This document shows, one piece after another, positions 1 to 10,062 of a stretch of DNA of 42,185 nucleotides (position 1 is the stretch's first letter; every line of letters starts with the position of its first letter). Position numbers and translations under genes: made by a program. The notes under the pieces were generated by a model. It was not told the origin of the DNA and did not search any database. It saw only the letters and a list, made by a program, of their open reading frames with translations. The stretch lies in NCBI GenBank assembly GCA_030591725.1, contig JAUVAN010000003.1, positions 1 through 42,185 of the forward strand, read 5' to 3'. Source of the stretch: Deltaproteobacteria bacterium (GTDB taxonomy: Bacteria > Myxococcota_A > Polyangia > JAAYKL01).

Positions 1-10
1 CGCCAAGTTT

Positions 11-1207
11 GTGCTCAACCTCAGGGGCAAGGACGGTAAACCGATAACCGGCGCCACCGCAACAGCGACGGTGTATCTGCCCGGTCCCTGGCCGGGCCAC
101 GACGTGGCTCTGGAGGTGGGTTCCAACCTGGCGTTGGTCAAGAAGCTCAAGCAGTCCAAGAGCATGGCGGCGGTAGATAGTGGATCCGTGGCCGACACGA
201 TACTCGGACAGATGTACTCAAAGAGTGCCTTTGAGCCGGGGCCGCAGAAGAAACTGACGTTGTCGCACGTGGGCAAGGGAGTCTATGAGGCGCAGCTCAA
301 GCTAGACCGGCCGGGGCCTCACAACATTGATGTCAGCGTGGGATTGGATCGCAAGAGCCTTCCGGGTGAGCGAGATTTCAAATTGAAGGCGCACATCGAC
401 AGAATAGGCGATATCTACTCGGCGGTGGATGCCAGGGCAGAGAAAGCGTTTGTCAAGAAGGCAGCGGGGGCTCGCCAGGCCTTTGGGCTCGAATTGCGAA
501 GACAACTCTCCGCGGGCTTCCTCCCCACGGTCAAGGATTCCGAGACCGGTGGGTATTTCATGAGCGGAGAGACAATCCGCCTGATGGTGCAGCCTGCGGG
601 CAAGGGAGACGTGCTTCTCGGGCCCGGCTGGGCAGACTCTATCCAGTTCGTCGCGCCCGGTGGCGAAGTGCTTCCGTGGCCTGTCGTCGACCTGGGGGAC
701 GGAGACTACTTGCTGGACTTCCAGCTCGACGCGACCGGCCCGAGATTCGACATGGGCAGCACGGCCATCGTTTCGGACCGGATGGTGTTGAGGCATGCGT
801 CAGGAGCGGACATCGGCGTGGCCGATCACACACTCCCGCTCAAGGGTTTCTCGGTGACGGTGCTTGGAATCAAGATGCCCATCGAAGTTCGGGCCCTGGT
901 GGGTAACCGGAGATCCGGAGAGGTTCACCTGATCACCTGTCGGTACGCTGAGAAGATCGTCACGAAGAACAAAGTCTGGTTGCACGATCTGAAGCAGGCC
1001 AAACGCCTGGGTTACGACACCTGCGAGCACTGCCTGCCGCTCATCTGCAATACGGATCCGAACCACATGGAGGCTCACAAGTTGTTCTGCTCGCACGTCC
1101 GGAGGATAAAGACATCCAACCGTATCGAGGTTCACAACTGGAGCCAGGCCGAGAAACTCGGATTCGACGGGTGTTTCCACTGCCTGAAAGATAAACACAC
1201 CAGGTAG
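11..1207 (+). CDS. Hypothetical secreted/surface protein with Ig-like (beta-sandwich) segments and two tandem C-terminal Ada-like zinc-binding modules; probably continues upstream of the window
   Basis: Long ORF in the strongest coding frame; 'GKPITGATATATVYLPGP' and 'GVYEAQLKLDRPGPHNIDVSV' look Ig-like; C-terminal repeats HLITC...GYDTCEHC and HKLFC...GFDGCFHC. The ORF opens at the window edge, so the true start is uncertain. Confidence 0.65.
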   Translation: MLNLRGKDGKPITGATATATVYLPGPWPGHDVALEVGSNLALVKKLKQSKSMAAVDSGSVADTILGQMYSKSAFEPGPQKKLTLSHVGKGVYEAQLKLDRPGPHNIDVSVGLDRKSLPGERDFKLKAHIDRIGDIYSAVDARAEKAFVKKAAGARQAFGLELRRQLSAGFLPTVKDSETGGYFMSGETIRLMVQPAGKGDVLLGPGWADSIQFVAPGGEVLPWPVVDLGDGDYLLDFQLDATGPRFDMGSTAIVSDRMVLRHASGADIGVADHTLPLKGFSVTVLGIKMPIEVRALVGNRRSGEVHLITCRYAEKIVTKNKVWLHDLKQAKRLGYDTCEHCLPLICNTDPNHMEAHKLFCSHVRRIKTSNRIEVHNWSQAEKLGFDGCFHCLKDKHTR

Positions 1208-1255
1208 GGAATCCTGTTTTCGCAATTGCGCGAAGATGAGTTATTCTCGTCAAAT

Positions 1256-2269
1256 ATGAGCACCCTGTCTGCCAGCGTAGCGAATGCCATCTTGAGGGCT
1301 ACTACTACGTCGAACGAAGAGTTCGAGCACGTAGCTGCCGAGATCGGGTTCGACTTGTCCGAGCTTCGCGATCCCGAAGCCCGCGTGAGCTACGATCAGT
1401 ATGTCTCCATATGGAACGAGGCCATCCATCGTACCGGCGACACGTACCTCGGGCTCCACGTGGCCGAGCGCGTGAACATGGACCAGCTCGGTGTGGTCTC
1501 TCAGGCTTGTCTGTTGTGCTCCAACCTCGGGCAGGCGCTGGATCTTTTACTGCGGTACAACCGCCTGACCAACGACGCGCTCGACGTTCATCTCGAGCAT
1601 ACCGACGACGAGGTGAGGCTCTCATTCAAACTCGCCTTTCCACCCTGGGCCGTGCCCCGCCCGGAGGCCGAGTTCGTCATGGCCGTGATATGCCATTCAA
1701 TCAGCCGTGTCCTTGGCAGGAAGATTTACCCGCTCGAGGTCCGTTTCAAGCACACGGAACCACCGGAGATAGGCGAGTACAAACGAGTATTCGGCAGTAA
1801 CCTCGTCTTTCGCCACCGGATCAATGAGCTGGTTTTTTCATCCACGCTTCTCGATGAGCCGAGCAGTAACTCCGATCCGGCGGCGTGCGCCGAAATGGAA
1901 AAGCGTTCGGCGGAGATGATCAAGAGGCTTCCTCCCGCTGATCCATTGATCGACAAACTGCGCAAGATGGTCTTCAACGCTCTGGGAATGGGCGACGTGT
2001 CAATGCAATCCATTGCGCGTCGAATGAATATCAGCGTCGACAAGCTGCGAAAGGAACTCACGACCCGGAGGACCTCCTTTCGATTCCTGGTCAACTCCAT
2101 CAAGCGGGATATCGCGCTCGTCTATCTGGAGGACCGGAGCTGGTCTCTGGCGGACGTGGCCTTTGTGCTCGGATTCTCTGATACGTCCTCTTTCAATCGG
2201 TCGTTTCGGGGATGGACAGGAGAGACGCCGACCGAGTATCGGAGGTTCTTCTTCGGGGATCCGGAATAG
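1256..2269 (+). CDS. AraC-family transcriptional regulator with arabinose-binding-like N-terminal domain (Arabinose_bd) and HTH_18
   Basis: C-terminal 'RRMNISVDKLRKELTTRRTSFRFLVNSIKRDIALVYLEDRSWSLADVAFVLGFSDTSSFNRSFRGWTGETPTEYRR' is a classic AraC HTH. ORF is open from 1226; ATG at 1256 is a plausible start. Confidence 0.9.
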   Translation: MSTLSASVANAILRATTTSNEEFEHVAAEIGFDLSELRDPEARVSYDQYVSIWNEAIHRTGDTYLGLHVAERVNMDQLGVVSQACLLCSNLGQALDLLLRYNRLTNDALDVHLEHTDDEVRLSFKLAFPPWAVPRPEAEFVMAVICHSISRVLGRKIYPLEVRFKHTEPPEIGEYKRVFGSNLVFRHRINELVFSSTLLDEPSSNSDPAACAEMEKRSAEMIKRLPPADPLIDKLRKMVFNALGMGDVSMQSIARRMNISVDKLRKELTTRRTSFRFLVNSIKRDIALVYLEDRSWSLADVAFVLGFSDTSSFNRSFRGWTGETPTEYRRFFFGDPE

Positions 2270-2271
2270 TC

Positions 2272-2982
2272 ATGCGAAAACCTGTACCAGCGGTGGCCGA
2301 AGAGAATGTTTCAGACATCCACGTGGTGATCGCCGCTTACAACGAGGAGCGATCGATAGGTGATGTGATCTCTCAATTGCGACGAGGTTACTCAAATGTG
2401 ATCGTCGTCGATGACGGATCGAGCGATGACACTTCAAAAAAAGCTCTGCAAGCCGGAGCCACTGTCCTGCGGCATGTAATCAATCGCGGTCAGGGGGCGG
2501 CGCTCCAGACGGGTATTACTTTCGCCCTGAGACGCGGAGCAAGGGTGCTGGTCACGTTCGATGCGGACGGACAGCATTCAGTGGAAGACATCCCGGCGAT
2601 GGTCGCGCCGATCCTCGACGGTCGTGCGCAGATAACTCTTGGATCTCGGTTCATCGAGGACTCGAGTTCCGTTCCCTTCGGACGCAGGGTTCTTCTGGGA
2701 GCTGCCGTGATTTTCACTCGCCTGACCTCGGGTATGCAGCTTACCGACAGTCACAACGGTTTTCGGGCGTTCTCCCGGGAGGCCGCGAAACAACTGGATA
2801 TCCGGCTCGACCGGATGGCCCACGCCAGCGAGATCATCGACCAGATCCGCCGCAGCCGGCTGCCTTATCTGGAGATTCCAGTCCACATCCGGTATACCGA
2901 GTACTCGATGGCCAAGGGACAGAGTTCGGCGAACGCCATCAAGGTGGCGGCAGACTATCTGATCAACAAGTTTATGGAATGA
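2272..2982 (+). CDS. Glycosyltransferase family 2, dolichyl/undecaprenyl-phosphate sugar transferase-like
   Basis: 'HVVIAAYNEERSIGDVISQL', 'VIVVDDGSSDDTS', 'VTFDADGQHSVEDIPAM', 'GSRFIE' motifs. ATG at 2272. Confidence 0.9.
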   Translation: MRKPVPAVAEENVSDIHVVIAAYNEERSIGDVISQLRRGYSNVIVVDDGSSDDTSKKALQAGATVLRHVINRGQGAALQTGITFALRRGARVLVTFDADGQHSVEDIPAMVAPILDGRAQITLGSRFIEDSSSVPFGRRVLLGAAVIFTRLTSGMQLTDSHNGFRAFSREAAKQLDIRLDRMAHASEIIDQIRRSRLPYLEIPVHIRYTEYSMAKGQSSANAIKVAADYLINKFME

Positions 2983-3353
2983 CAGCTTTTCAAATAATTG
3001 CCATATCATTTCTCGCGTTGCTGATCGCCTTCAGCACGTGGAAGATGATCCAGAAGAAGGCCCGAAAACGAGTCGCGCTCACATGGATTCTCTTGTGGGT
3101 CATTGCGCTGGCCGCTGTTCTTGTGCCCGATAAAATAACGGAGCTGGCTCATTTTCTGGGAATCAATCGCGGCGCCGATCTCATCCTCTATTGCTCCGTT
3201 CTCGCCGGCCTGGTGAGTTTCTTCTATCTTCTGACAAAGCAGCGGGCTACCCAACGTCAGATCACTTTATTGACCAGGCAACTCGCCATCAAGAACGCAG
3301 ACGACCCCACTGAGGACGTCAAGGAGGAGGGCGTTGACCCAGAAGGACGTTAG
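2979..3353 (+). CDS. DUF2304 family membrane protein
   Basis: Small protein with N-terminal TM helices and 'FLGINRGADLILYCSVLAGLVSFFYLL'; 4-nt overlap with the upstream GT2, a common DUF2304/GT2 pairing. Confidence 0.85.
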   Translation: MTAFQIIAISFLALLIAFSTWKMIQKKARKRVALTWILLWVIALAAVLVPDKITELAHFLGINRGADLILYCSVLAGLVSFFYLLTKQRATQRQITLLTRQLAIKNADDPTEDVKEEGVDPEGR

Positions 3354-4320
3354 CCTCGTGATCCCCGGTCGGGATTGCGAGAAGACCCTGGCCCAATGCC
3401 TGGAGTCAGTAGTCCCGCTTCTGAACGGGCCCCGCCTCAAGGAAATTATCTTTGTGGACGACGGATCGGTTGATAGCAGCGCTGAGATCGCCTCGAGATA
3501 TTCGGTTACCGTCTTGAAGGGTACCGGTTCCGGGCCCGGGGCCGCCAGGAATCTCGGATGGCGAGCTTGTAATACGCCCTTTGTGTGGTTCATCGATTCG
3601 GACTGTGTTGCCGAAGATGGGGCACTTGATATCCTGATGAATCATCTTGAAGATCCCACCGTTGCCGGTGTCGGCGGAAGTTACGGTAACATGCGGCCGG
3701 ATTCGCTATTGTCGTGCCTTATTCATGAGGAGATAGTCGCTCGTCACGCCAGGATGCCCGACCGGGTAAACTTTCTCGCCACCTTCAATGTAGTTTACAG
3801 GCGCAAGATCCTCGAAGACCTCGACGGTTTCAACGAGACCTTCATCAACGCCCAGGACGCGGAATTTTCTTTCCGTGTTCACCGGGCCGGCCACACATTG
3901 GCCTTCGACATCGCATCTCGGGTCAAGCATCACCACCCGGTTGCCCTTGCATCTTATCTTCGTACACAAAACCGTCAGGGTTATTGGCGAGCGCTATTGT
4001 ATGCTCACCACCCGAAAATGATGAAGGGGGACTCATACAGCGGTATGAGCGATCACATTCAGCCCGTGCTCACCATGCTTTCAATCGGAATGGCACCAAT
4101 AATTCTCCTCGGTCCCCTCGGCATGTTGCAGATCCCGTTGCTCTCGGCGCTGGCGCTCTCCCAGGTCCCGATGACCGCCAGACTCGTGGCCCAGACAGGG
4201 GATCCGAAGTTCCTGAGCTTCGCGGCGTTGAGCATGATACGCGCATATGCAAGAGGAGCTGGATTGGCCAGGGGCGGAGCGCAGGGATTGCTGACTCGAT
4301 TGCGGGGGAGGGCGAAATGA
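3334..4320 (+). CDS. Glycosyltransferase family 2
   Basis: 'VSLVIPGRDCEKTLAQCLESV', 'IIFVDDGSVDSSAEIA', 'GPGAARNLGWRACNTPFVWFIDSDC'; TTG start overlapping the DUF2304 gene. Confidence 0.88.
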   Translation: MTQKDVSLVIPGRDCEKTLAQCLESVVPLLNGPRLKEIIFVDDGSVDSSAEIASRYSVTVLKGTGSGPGAARNLGWRACNTPFVWFIDSDCVAEDGALDILMNHLEDPTVAGVGGSYGNMRPDSLLSCLIHEEIVARHARMPDRVNFLATFNVVYRRKILEDLDGFNETFINAQDAEFSFRVHRAGHTLAFDIASRVKHHHPVALASYLRTQNRQGYWRALLYAHHPKMMKGDSYSGMSDHIQPVLTMLSIGMAPIILLGPLGMLQIPLLSALALSQVPMTARLVAQTGDPKFLSFAALSMIRAYARGAGLARGGAQGLLTRLRGRAK

Positions 4321-4360
4321 AAACCCAAAGAGCCATCTATCAGCGACAACGAGGCGGCCG

Positions 4361-6025
4361 GTGACGGAAAAAATTGATCAGTTTCTGGACAGACGCTTCT
4401 ACTGGGTCATTGCTACTATCTGCGTGATCTACGCCGTGATCGAGATGATCTACGTGACCGGCCTCCCGCTGGTCATGGACGAGTTTCGGGGCGCCTGGGC
4501 CGTCACGCGTTTTTCGGAGGGGATCCCGTATCGCGACTTCATGCCGTACAAGACCATTCTCGGTTACTACATACAGCTCCCTGCGCTGATGCTCCCGGGC
4601 GACACCTGGTCAAAGCTGATGTACGTGAAGACAGAGATGACGGTCATCAACACCGTCGCCATTTTCTTTGCCTGTGTCCTCCTCGCTCGTCAATTTCGTA
4701 GAAGCGCCGTTGTCTTCGCCGCACTATTGATGGTCTTCGTTAGCACTTTTCTGGAACGATCCGGTGCCCTTCGAGTGGACATGCTCACTGCCTGGTTCGG
4801 CCTGTTCTCCTTGCTGTTTACCCTCGAGCGCCGGATGATCACGGCGGGCCTGCTGGTCTCGTTGAGCTTTCTCACTTCTCAAAAAGGCGTCTACTACGCC
4901 CTGGCTGCAGGGTCGGCCTTGTTCACGTACTGGCTTTTTTGCGATCGCACAAAAGAAACCTTCATCCAGATGGTCAAGTACGCCCTCGCGGCGATCATCC
5001 CTATCGCTATTTACTTTGGGGTTTTCGGCCTCGTCGGAAGGAGCATGGGCGGCACGGTAGATCAGGTGGTCGTTGCCAATAAGGCCGTCGCGCTCGAAAA
5101 CCTGTACGTGGAGGTCAAGCGGTACTGGTTTCAGACCGTGGAGCGAAACCCCCTCTTTTACGGCCTGACCGCGATCGCGGTCGGAAGATTGTTCGCCCGG
5201 CGCGCGGAAGGATTTGTGGAGTGGATCCTTTGTGTGTACGGAGCAGTTTTCATGGGCCTGTGCATCTGGCACCGGCAGCCCTGGCCGTACTTCTTCGTCA
5301 TGGTAATTCCCATCGGGTTTGTTCTCATCGCGTCGCTGCTGCACGGGGAGGCAAAAGAGCGCGGCTCTCTGTCAATCTCGTTTATGGTGATTATCCTCCT
5401 TGTGGGCGTGGCCTTCCCCCTGTGGAATCGAATGCCCGTGGTGCTCGAGCGGGGTAACGGAGCCCAGAAAAACACGGTCGTTGTGTCTGACTATATCCTT
5501 GGAGACAACGATCCAAGCCTGGACGGCATCAGCATGATGTTCAACAATCCTTCCCCCAAAGGAAAATTTGGGTGGCTGGACAGGGGAAAGCTGTGGAGCC
5601 TGAAGCGAACGCCGGTCGCCGAATCGATAAACACCATCGAGAAGAGATTTCCAAAGATAGTGATCATGAACTATCGCATCCGGTCGCTTCCCCGGGCTGT
5701 GTACAAGTACATCAGGAAGACCTACTGGCGACTGCACGGTAATGTGTTTATCTACAGTCCCATCATCAAGAGTGGTGTGTTAAAGATCAAGATCCGGTTC
5801 GACGGGACATACCGGGCGGTCAACTTCAAGGGGGGCTCGAGGACCGTGAAGATCGACGGCAAAGAGATCAAGCAAGGCGACCTCCTGTTTCTGGATGCGG
5901 GGAAGCACACCGTCGATTCCAACGTCAAGCTCCGTCTTCGCCTCGAGCCAGAGGGGTGGAGGAATGTAGCGGATCCCCTGTACGAGAGACAGAGTTCGAT
6001 TTTCGACAAGCCGTATCGGTATTGA
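4361..6025 (+). CDS. Multi-TM GT-C-like/polymerase-like membrane protein of the polysaccharide locus
   Basis: Many hydrophobic segments with an early 'PLVMDEFRGAWAVTRFSEGIPYRDFMPYKT' acidic loop typical of GT-C (GT39/ArnT-like) proteins; soluble C-terminal beta-rich tail. GTG start. Confidence 0.7.
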   Translation: MTEKIDQFLDRRFYWVIATICVIYAVIEMIYVTGLPLVMDEFRGAWAVTRFSEGIPYRDFMPYKTILGYYIQLPALMLPGDTWSKLMYVKTEMTVINTVAIFFACVLLARQFRRSAVVFAALLMVFVSTFLERSGALRVDMLTAWFGLFSLLFTLERRMITAGLLVSLSFLTSQKGVYYALAAGSALFTYWLFCDRTKETFIQMVKYALAAIIPIAIYFGVFGLVGRSMGGTVDQVVVANKAVALENLYVEVKRYWFQTVERNPLFYGLTAIAVGRLFARRAEGFVEWILCVYGAVFMGLCIWHRQPWPYFFVMVIPIGFVLIASLLHGEAKERGSLSISFMVIILLVGVAFPLWNRMPVVLERGNGAQKNTVVVSDYILGDNDPSLDGISMMFNNPSPKGKFGWLDRGKLWSLKRTPVAESINTIEKRFPKIVIMNYRIRSLPRAVYKYIRKTYWRLHGNVFIYSPIIKSGVLKIKIRFDGTYRAVNFKGGSRTVKIDGKEIKQGDLLFLDAGKHTVDSNVKLRLRLEPEGWRNVADPLYERQSSIFDKPYRY

Positions 6026-6065
6026 ATAGGATGAACAAGAAGGGATCCGATCGGCAGAGGTGACT

Positions 6066-7238
6066 ATGGCCAGAATAGCAATGGTGGTCAGCAATCGCCA
6101 CGACCCGGACGTTCGCGTCCAAAAAGAAGCGGCGACCCTGACGCGAGCCGGCCACAATGTAACGATTTACGCGTTCGACCGGGAGCACAACGCGTCCCGA
6201 CTTCCAGAAACAATGGATGGCGTACGGATCGAGCGTATCCAGGTGCGTGAAGCACCCATTGGCAATCTTCCCCTTACAATGATGGGGCTGGTCGAATTTC
6301 GAGCTGAAGTGAGAAGGCGCCTTTTGGCGAACCCAGTCCAGGTTGTTCACTGCCACGATCAGGACACCTGTGCCGTCGGCCTGTGGTGGAAACAAGAAGG
6401 CGCGGAAAAGAGCGGTCCTGGTTCACGAGGGTACTTCGTGTTCGACGCCCACGATCTGTACTGGACCTGGCTACTGATGCCCGATCCTAAATCGCTCTGG
6501 AGGAAATGCGGCGCACAGGTTCTCAAGGCCCAGGCATTCGGTTATGCAAGGGCGGCCGATCTCGTCATCACCGTCACCGAAGGCTCCTTGCGCCATCCCG
6601 GATTGGCGGAGGTTTTTCGCGGTTGGGGTATCGAGCCTGAGGTGATCTGGAATGCTCCTCATGTTCCCGAATCGGTCCCTGGATTGCCCGGGCGGTTCAC
6701 CGTTGGTTACATTGGATCGGTACGCGAGCCGGCGATGTTCAATTGGCTCATCTCGGCCATTGCAGCAATTCCAGCAAAAGAGCGTCCGGCGCTGTTCGTT
6801 GCCGGCGGCGGTGCGGCGGAATCCGTCGTGACAGAAAATCTGCAAACGGCCTCGGAGAAACTCGATTTCCCCCTGATAGTCACCGGGCGATTTTCACTGG
6901 ATGAACTCCCGTCCCTGATGGCGCAAACGAGCATCCAGTACTGCCTGTACCCACAAGACCGCGGGAATATCGCTCGCGCAATGCCAGTCAAACTACTCGA
7001 ATCCATCGCATACGGCCGACCCGTCATCGGCAATGCAGATACATTGATGGGGGAGTGGATCGAACGCAACAAGTGGGGATATCAAGTACCGCAAGCCGAT
7101 CCGGAAGCGCTTGCGAAGGCTATCCGGGCCGCTCAGGTTGGTCTTTCCCGTGGTGATTTCTCCGTATTGCGGGAGGCGCCACTCTGGAGTGACGAAGGAC
7201 AGAAGCTGGTAAGCGTTTATGAGCGTCTGTTGAAGTAA
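6066..7238 (+). CDS. Glycosyltransferase family 4
   Basis: 'ARIAMVVSNRHDPDVRVQKEAATLTRAGHNVTIYAFDR', 'VVHCHDQDTCAVG', 'FVFDAHDLY', C-terminal 'MPVKLLESIAYGRPVIGNADT'. GTG at 6060 or ATG at 6066. Confidence 0.88.
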   Translation: MARIAMVVSNRHDPDVRVQKEAATLTRAGHNVTIYAFDREHNASRLPETMDGVRIERIQVREAPIGNLPLTMMGLVEFRAEVRRRLLANPVQVVHCHDQDTCAVGLWWKQEGAEKSGPGSRGYFVFDAHDLYWTWLLMPDPKSLWRKCGAQVLKAQAFGYARAADLVITVTEGSLRHPGLAEVFRGWGIEPEVIWNAPHVPESVPGLPGRFTVGYIGSVREPAMFNWLISAIAAIPAKERPALFVAGGGAAESVVTENLQTASEKLDFPLIVTGRFSLDELPSLMAQTSIQYCLYPQDRGNIARAMPVKLLESIAYGRPVIGNADTLMGEWIERNKWGYQVPQADPEALAKAIRAAQVGLSRGDFSVLREAPLWSDEGQKLVSVYERLLK

Positions 7239-7281
7239 GGTCCGTTGTTTCGTCGGCCTTTTCACGCTATATCTTCAACCC

Positions 7282-8421
7282 ATGAGTTCGATGAAAAGAG
7301 TCGTCTCGTTTGTGTTGAACAATTTCACGAACGACAACAGGGTGCACAAGACTGCGAGGTCCCTCGCCGAAGCGGGTTATGACGTTACCGTCATGGCCCT
7401 GAAGCGGGGCGATGTCAAAGTCCGGGAAGAGATGGACGGCTTCAAGATTCGAAGAATCGAACTCATGTCCGATCTCCTTCCCGATGGAAAGATCTTCTCT
7501 GTTTTCAGACTTGCCGAGTTAGTAACAAAGACTTTCAATAACGGCGATAGGTTCGACATCTGCCACTGTAATGATTTCGAGCCAATGATTGTTGCGTCCC
7601 TGTGGAAAAAGCAAAATCCATCGCTGAAGATTGTCTACGATACTCACGAATACGCCCGGGAGAAGAACGGATTGAACGGGCTCAAGAAACTGTTTGTCAG
7701 GAGTGTCGAGCCCCTGTTGATCAAGAATGCAGACGAAGTGATCACGGTGAGCGAAGGCATAGCAACGGAATACAGGCGACTCTTCGGGCTCGAAAAAGTC
7801 AACGTGATCTACAATGCTCCTCACAAGGAGAAGACGAAGCGGCGGGACTTGCTTCAGAAGAACCTTGGTATCGGCCGGGAGAAAAAGATCTTTCTTTACC
7901 AGGGCGGGCTGGCGAAGGGACGCGGCGTCGAGCTGTTGATCAAGTCCTTTGAACGACTGCAGGAAACAAACGCCGTACTCGTCTTCATGGGTTACGGCGA
8001 TCTGATCACAAAAGTTCAGGAAGCCGCCGATAGAGAAACCAACATCTACTACCATCCGGTGGTACCGTACGACGAAATAGTGGCCCATACTTCCTCTGCA
8101 GATTTTGGTCTTCTTTCCGTGGAGAATGTTTGTCTCAGCTACTATTACTGCATGCCAAACAAGATGTTCGAATACATACATGCCCAAATTCCCATCATCA
8201 CCACCAACCTTCACGACTGTAAAAACCTGATAGAGGAAGAAAAGATCGGCCTGGTGATCCCCGAGTTCACAGTGGACAAAACTGTTGAAACCATTGAGGA
8301 AGCGCTCAAAATCGACACAGCACAGTTCGCTCCGGGTCTGCGTGCCGCAAAAGAGAAATTCCACTGGGCAATTGAAGAAAAAAAGTTGCTTGGCATATAT
8401 GCGCATCTGGAAAGTCGTTGA
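7282..8421 (+). CDS. Glycosyltransferase family 4
   Basis: 'NNFTNDNRVHKTARSLAEAGYDVTVMAL', 'DICHCNDFEPMIVA', 'IVYDTHEYARE', 'MPNKMFEYIHAQIPIITTNL'. Confidence 0.92.
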   Translation: MSSMKRVVSFVLNNFTNDNRVHKTARSLAEAGYDVTVMALKRGDVKVREEMDGFKIRRIELMSDLLPDGKIFSVFRLAELVTKTFNNGDRFDICHCNDFEPMIVASLWKKQNPSLKIVYDTHEYAREKNGLNGLKKLFVRSVEPLLIKNADEVITVSEGIATEYRRLFGLEKVNVIYNAPHKEKTKRRDLLQKNLGIGREKKIFLYQGGLAKGRGVELLIKSFERLQETNAVLVFMGYGDLITKVQEAADRETNIYYHPVVPYDEIVAHTSSADFGLLSVENVCLSYYYCMPNKMFEYIHAQIPIITTNLHDCKNLIEEEKIGLVIPEFTVDKTVETIEEALKIDTAQFAPGLRAAKEKFHWAIEEKKLLGIYAHLESR

Positions 8422-8458
8422 TAGTTGGCATGTCTCTTATAGTTACTAGAGTCATCAT

Positions 8459-10024
8459 TTGCCGGTCAGAAAATCCATGAGCAAGATTGTTATCAGTAAA
8501 AAGCTCGCTTTCATCAATTCCGCCAGCGCATTTTTCATTCGCGTCTTGAGCATATCTGTACTTGTCTGGCTGCAGAGATTTCTTCTCAGTACCATTGATG
8601 TTGACGAGTATAGTCTTCTTCCAGTCTTGACCTCCCTGATTGTATTTCTGCCCCTCTTTTCCGGCACTCTCACAAATGGCTTATCAAGATTCGTAATCGA
8701 AGCGTATGCAACGGGAGACAATCAACGCGTCACGCAGATTACTTCGTCGATGAGTTTGCTCATTTTTCCTTTTGGGTTGGTAATCCTTGTAGCGGGAGGG
8801 ATTTTCGCATGGAATGTCGGAAATATTCTGACCGTCAGTGAACACCTCATTCCCGATGCCCGTTTGATGATGTTCTTGATGGTAATATCGTTTGTCCTCA
8901 ATACCGTAATGACGCCATTTCTCACCGGTTTCCATGTCAAACAGAAATTCGTCGCTCTCAATCTGATTAAACTTGGCCAGGAGTTATTGAGATTTGCGTT
9001 GCTCTTTCTTCTTCTTTTTGGAATTGGACCCAAAGTACTCTGGCTGGTCGTCGCTTCTTTTATTGCCGACATTACGTCGCTCTGTGTGAAGGTTACCTAT
9101 TCGTATCGACTAGTTCCATCAATTCGTTTCCGTTTCAGTCAGAGGAACTGGTCTGTTGCAAAGGAGGTCTCTTCTTTCGGCGGTTGGAGCATTCTTGGGC
9201 AACTAGCTAATTTGATTCGCCTGAGTGCGAATCCGATTATTCTCAACAAACTCAGCACTGAACTTGAGGTGGCCTGTTTTCATCTGGGCTCGATGCCGAC
9301 AACTCAGATTAGCCAGTTTCTGACTGTCATTCAGCAGCCGTTGAATCCACAACTGACCGCGCTATATGCAATGAAACGCATGGACGACTTGCGTAAAGCA
9401 TACGTTCGTGTGAACCGTTATGCTCTATTGGTTGTGTTGCTGGTGGCTGTGCCTCTCATGGTTTTCGCGGACGAATTAGTCATTCTCTGGGTTGGCAGCA
9501 ATTACTCTGATGCTGCATTGGTGGCAATACTTGGACTCGCCGTTTTTCCAACGCTGTATGCCAATATGCTTATGGGCAATATCGTAATTGCTACCGGCAA
9601 AATACGACAGTTCGCCATATTTTCATTGCTAATCCAGATAGGGAATCTGTTGCTGACTCTCTATCTTGTGGGAGAACAGCATCTTGGCGCCGTGGGAGCA
9701 GCATTTTCCAATTTTGTTACCATGTCTTTCGTTTTTCCCGTTGTCATGATTCCAATTACATTGCGACTTATTGATCTGAAGCTCTCTCGGTTCTTGAGAG
9801 ATACGGTCATTCCCGGTTGGCTCCCAGGAATCGCAGCAGTGTTCGTTGCCCTATCACTCAAATACTTCTTACAACCCGACACAATATTGTGGTTGATTCT
9901 CTCTGGTGTTATTATTACGTCTGTATATGTGTTAACGGCACTGCGATTTTCTCTAACAGAAGAAGACCATAAGATGATAAATACCTTTTTGACTGAAACA
10001 CGTGCCAAAATTCCCTTTTTATAG
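8459..10024 (+). CDS. Oligosaccharide flippase (Wzx-like, MATE/MVF superfamily)
   Basis: 521 aa with about 12-14 hydrophobic segments, typical Wzx pattern ('...FSNFVTMSFVFPVVMIPITLR...'); sits in a GT cluster. TTG start, or an internal ATG at 8477. Confidence 0.85.
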   Translation: MPVRKSMSKIVISKKLAFINSASAFFIRVLSISVLVWLQRFLLSTIDVDEYSLLPVLTSLIVFLPLFSGTLTNGLSRFVIEAYATGDNQRVTQITSSMSLLIFPFGLVILVAGGIFAWNVGNILTVSEHLIPDARLMMFLMVISFVLNTVMTPFLTGFHVKQKFVALNLIKLGQELLRFALLFLLLFGIGPKVLWLVVASFIADITSLCVKVTYSYRLVPSIRFRFSQRNWSVAKEVSSFGGWSILGQLANLIRLSANPIILNKLSTELEVACFHLGSMPTTQISQFLTVIQQPLNPQLTALYAMKRMDDLRKAYVRVNRYALLVVLLVAVPLMVFADELVILWVGSNYSDAALVAILGLAVFPTLYANMLMGNIVIATGKIRQFAIFSLLIQIGNLLLTLYLVGEQHLGAVGAAFSNFVTMSFVFPVVMIPITLRLIDLKLSRFLRDTVIPGWLPGIAAVFVALSLKYFLQPDTILWLILSGVIITSVYVLTALRFSLTEEDHKMINTFLTETRAKIPFL

Positions 10025-10062
10025 GAACAGAATCAAGTGAAAAGGAAAGCGCGGTAAATGAA

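Noticed and set aside
7519-8406. 295-aa minus-strand ORF opposite the second GT4
   Set aside because: Antisense to a well-supported GT4 gene; composition is that of a shadow frame.
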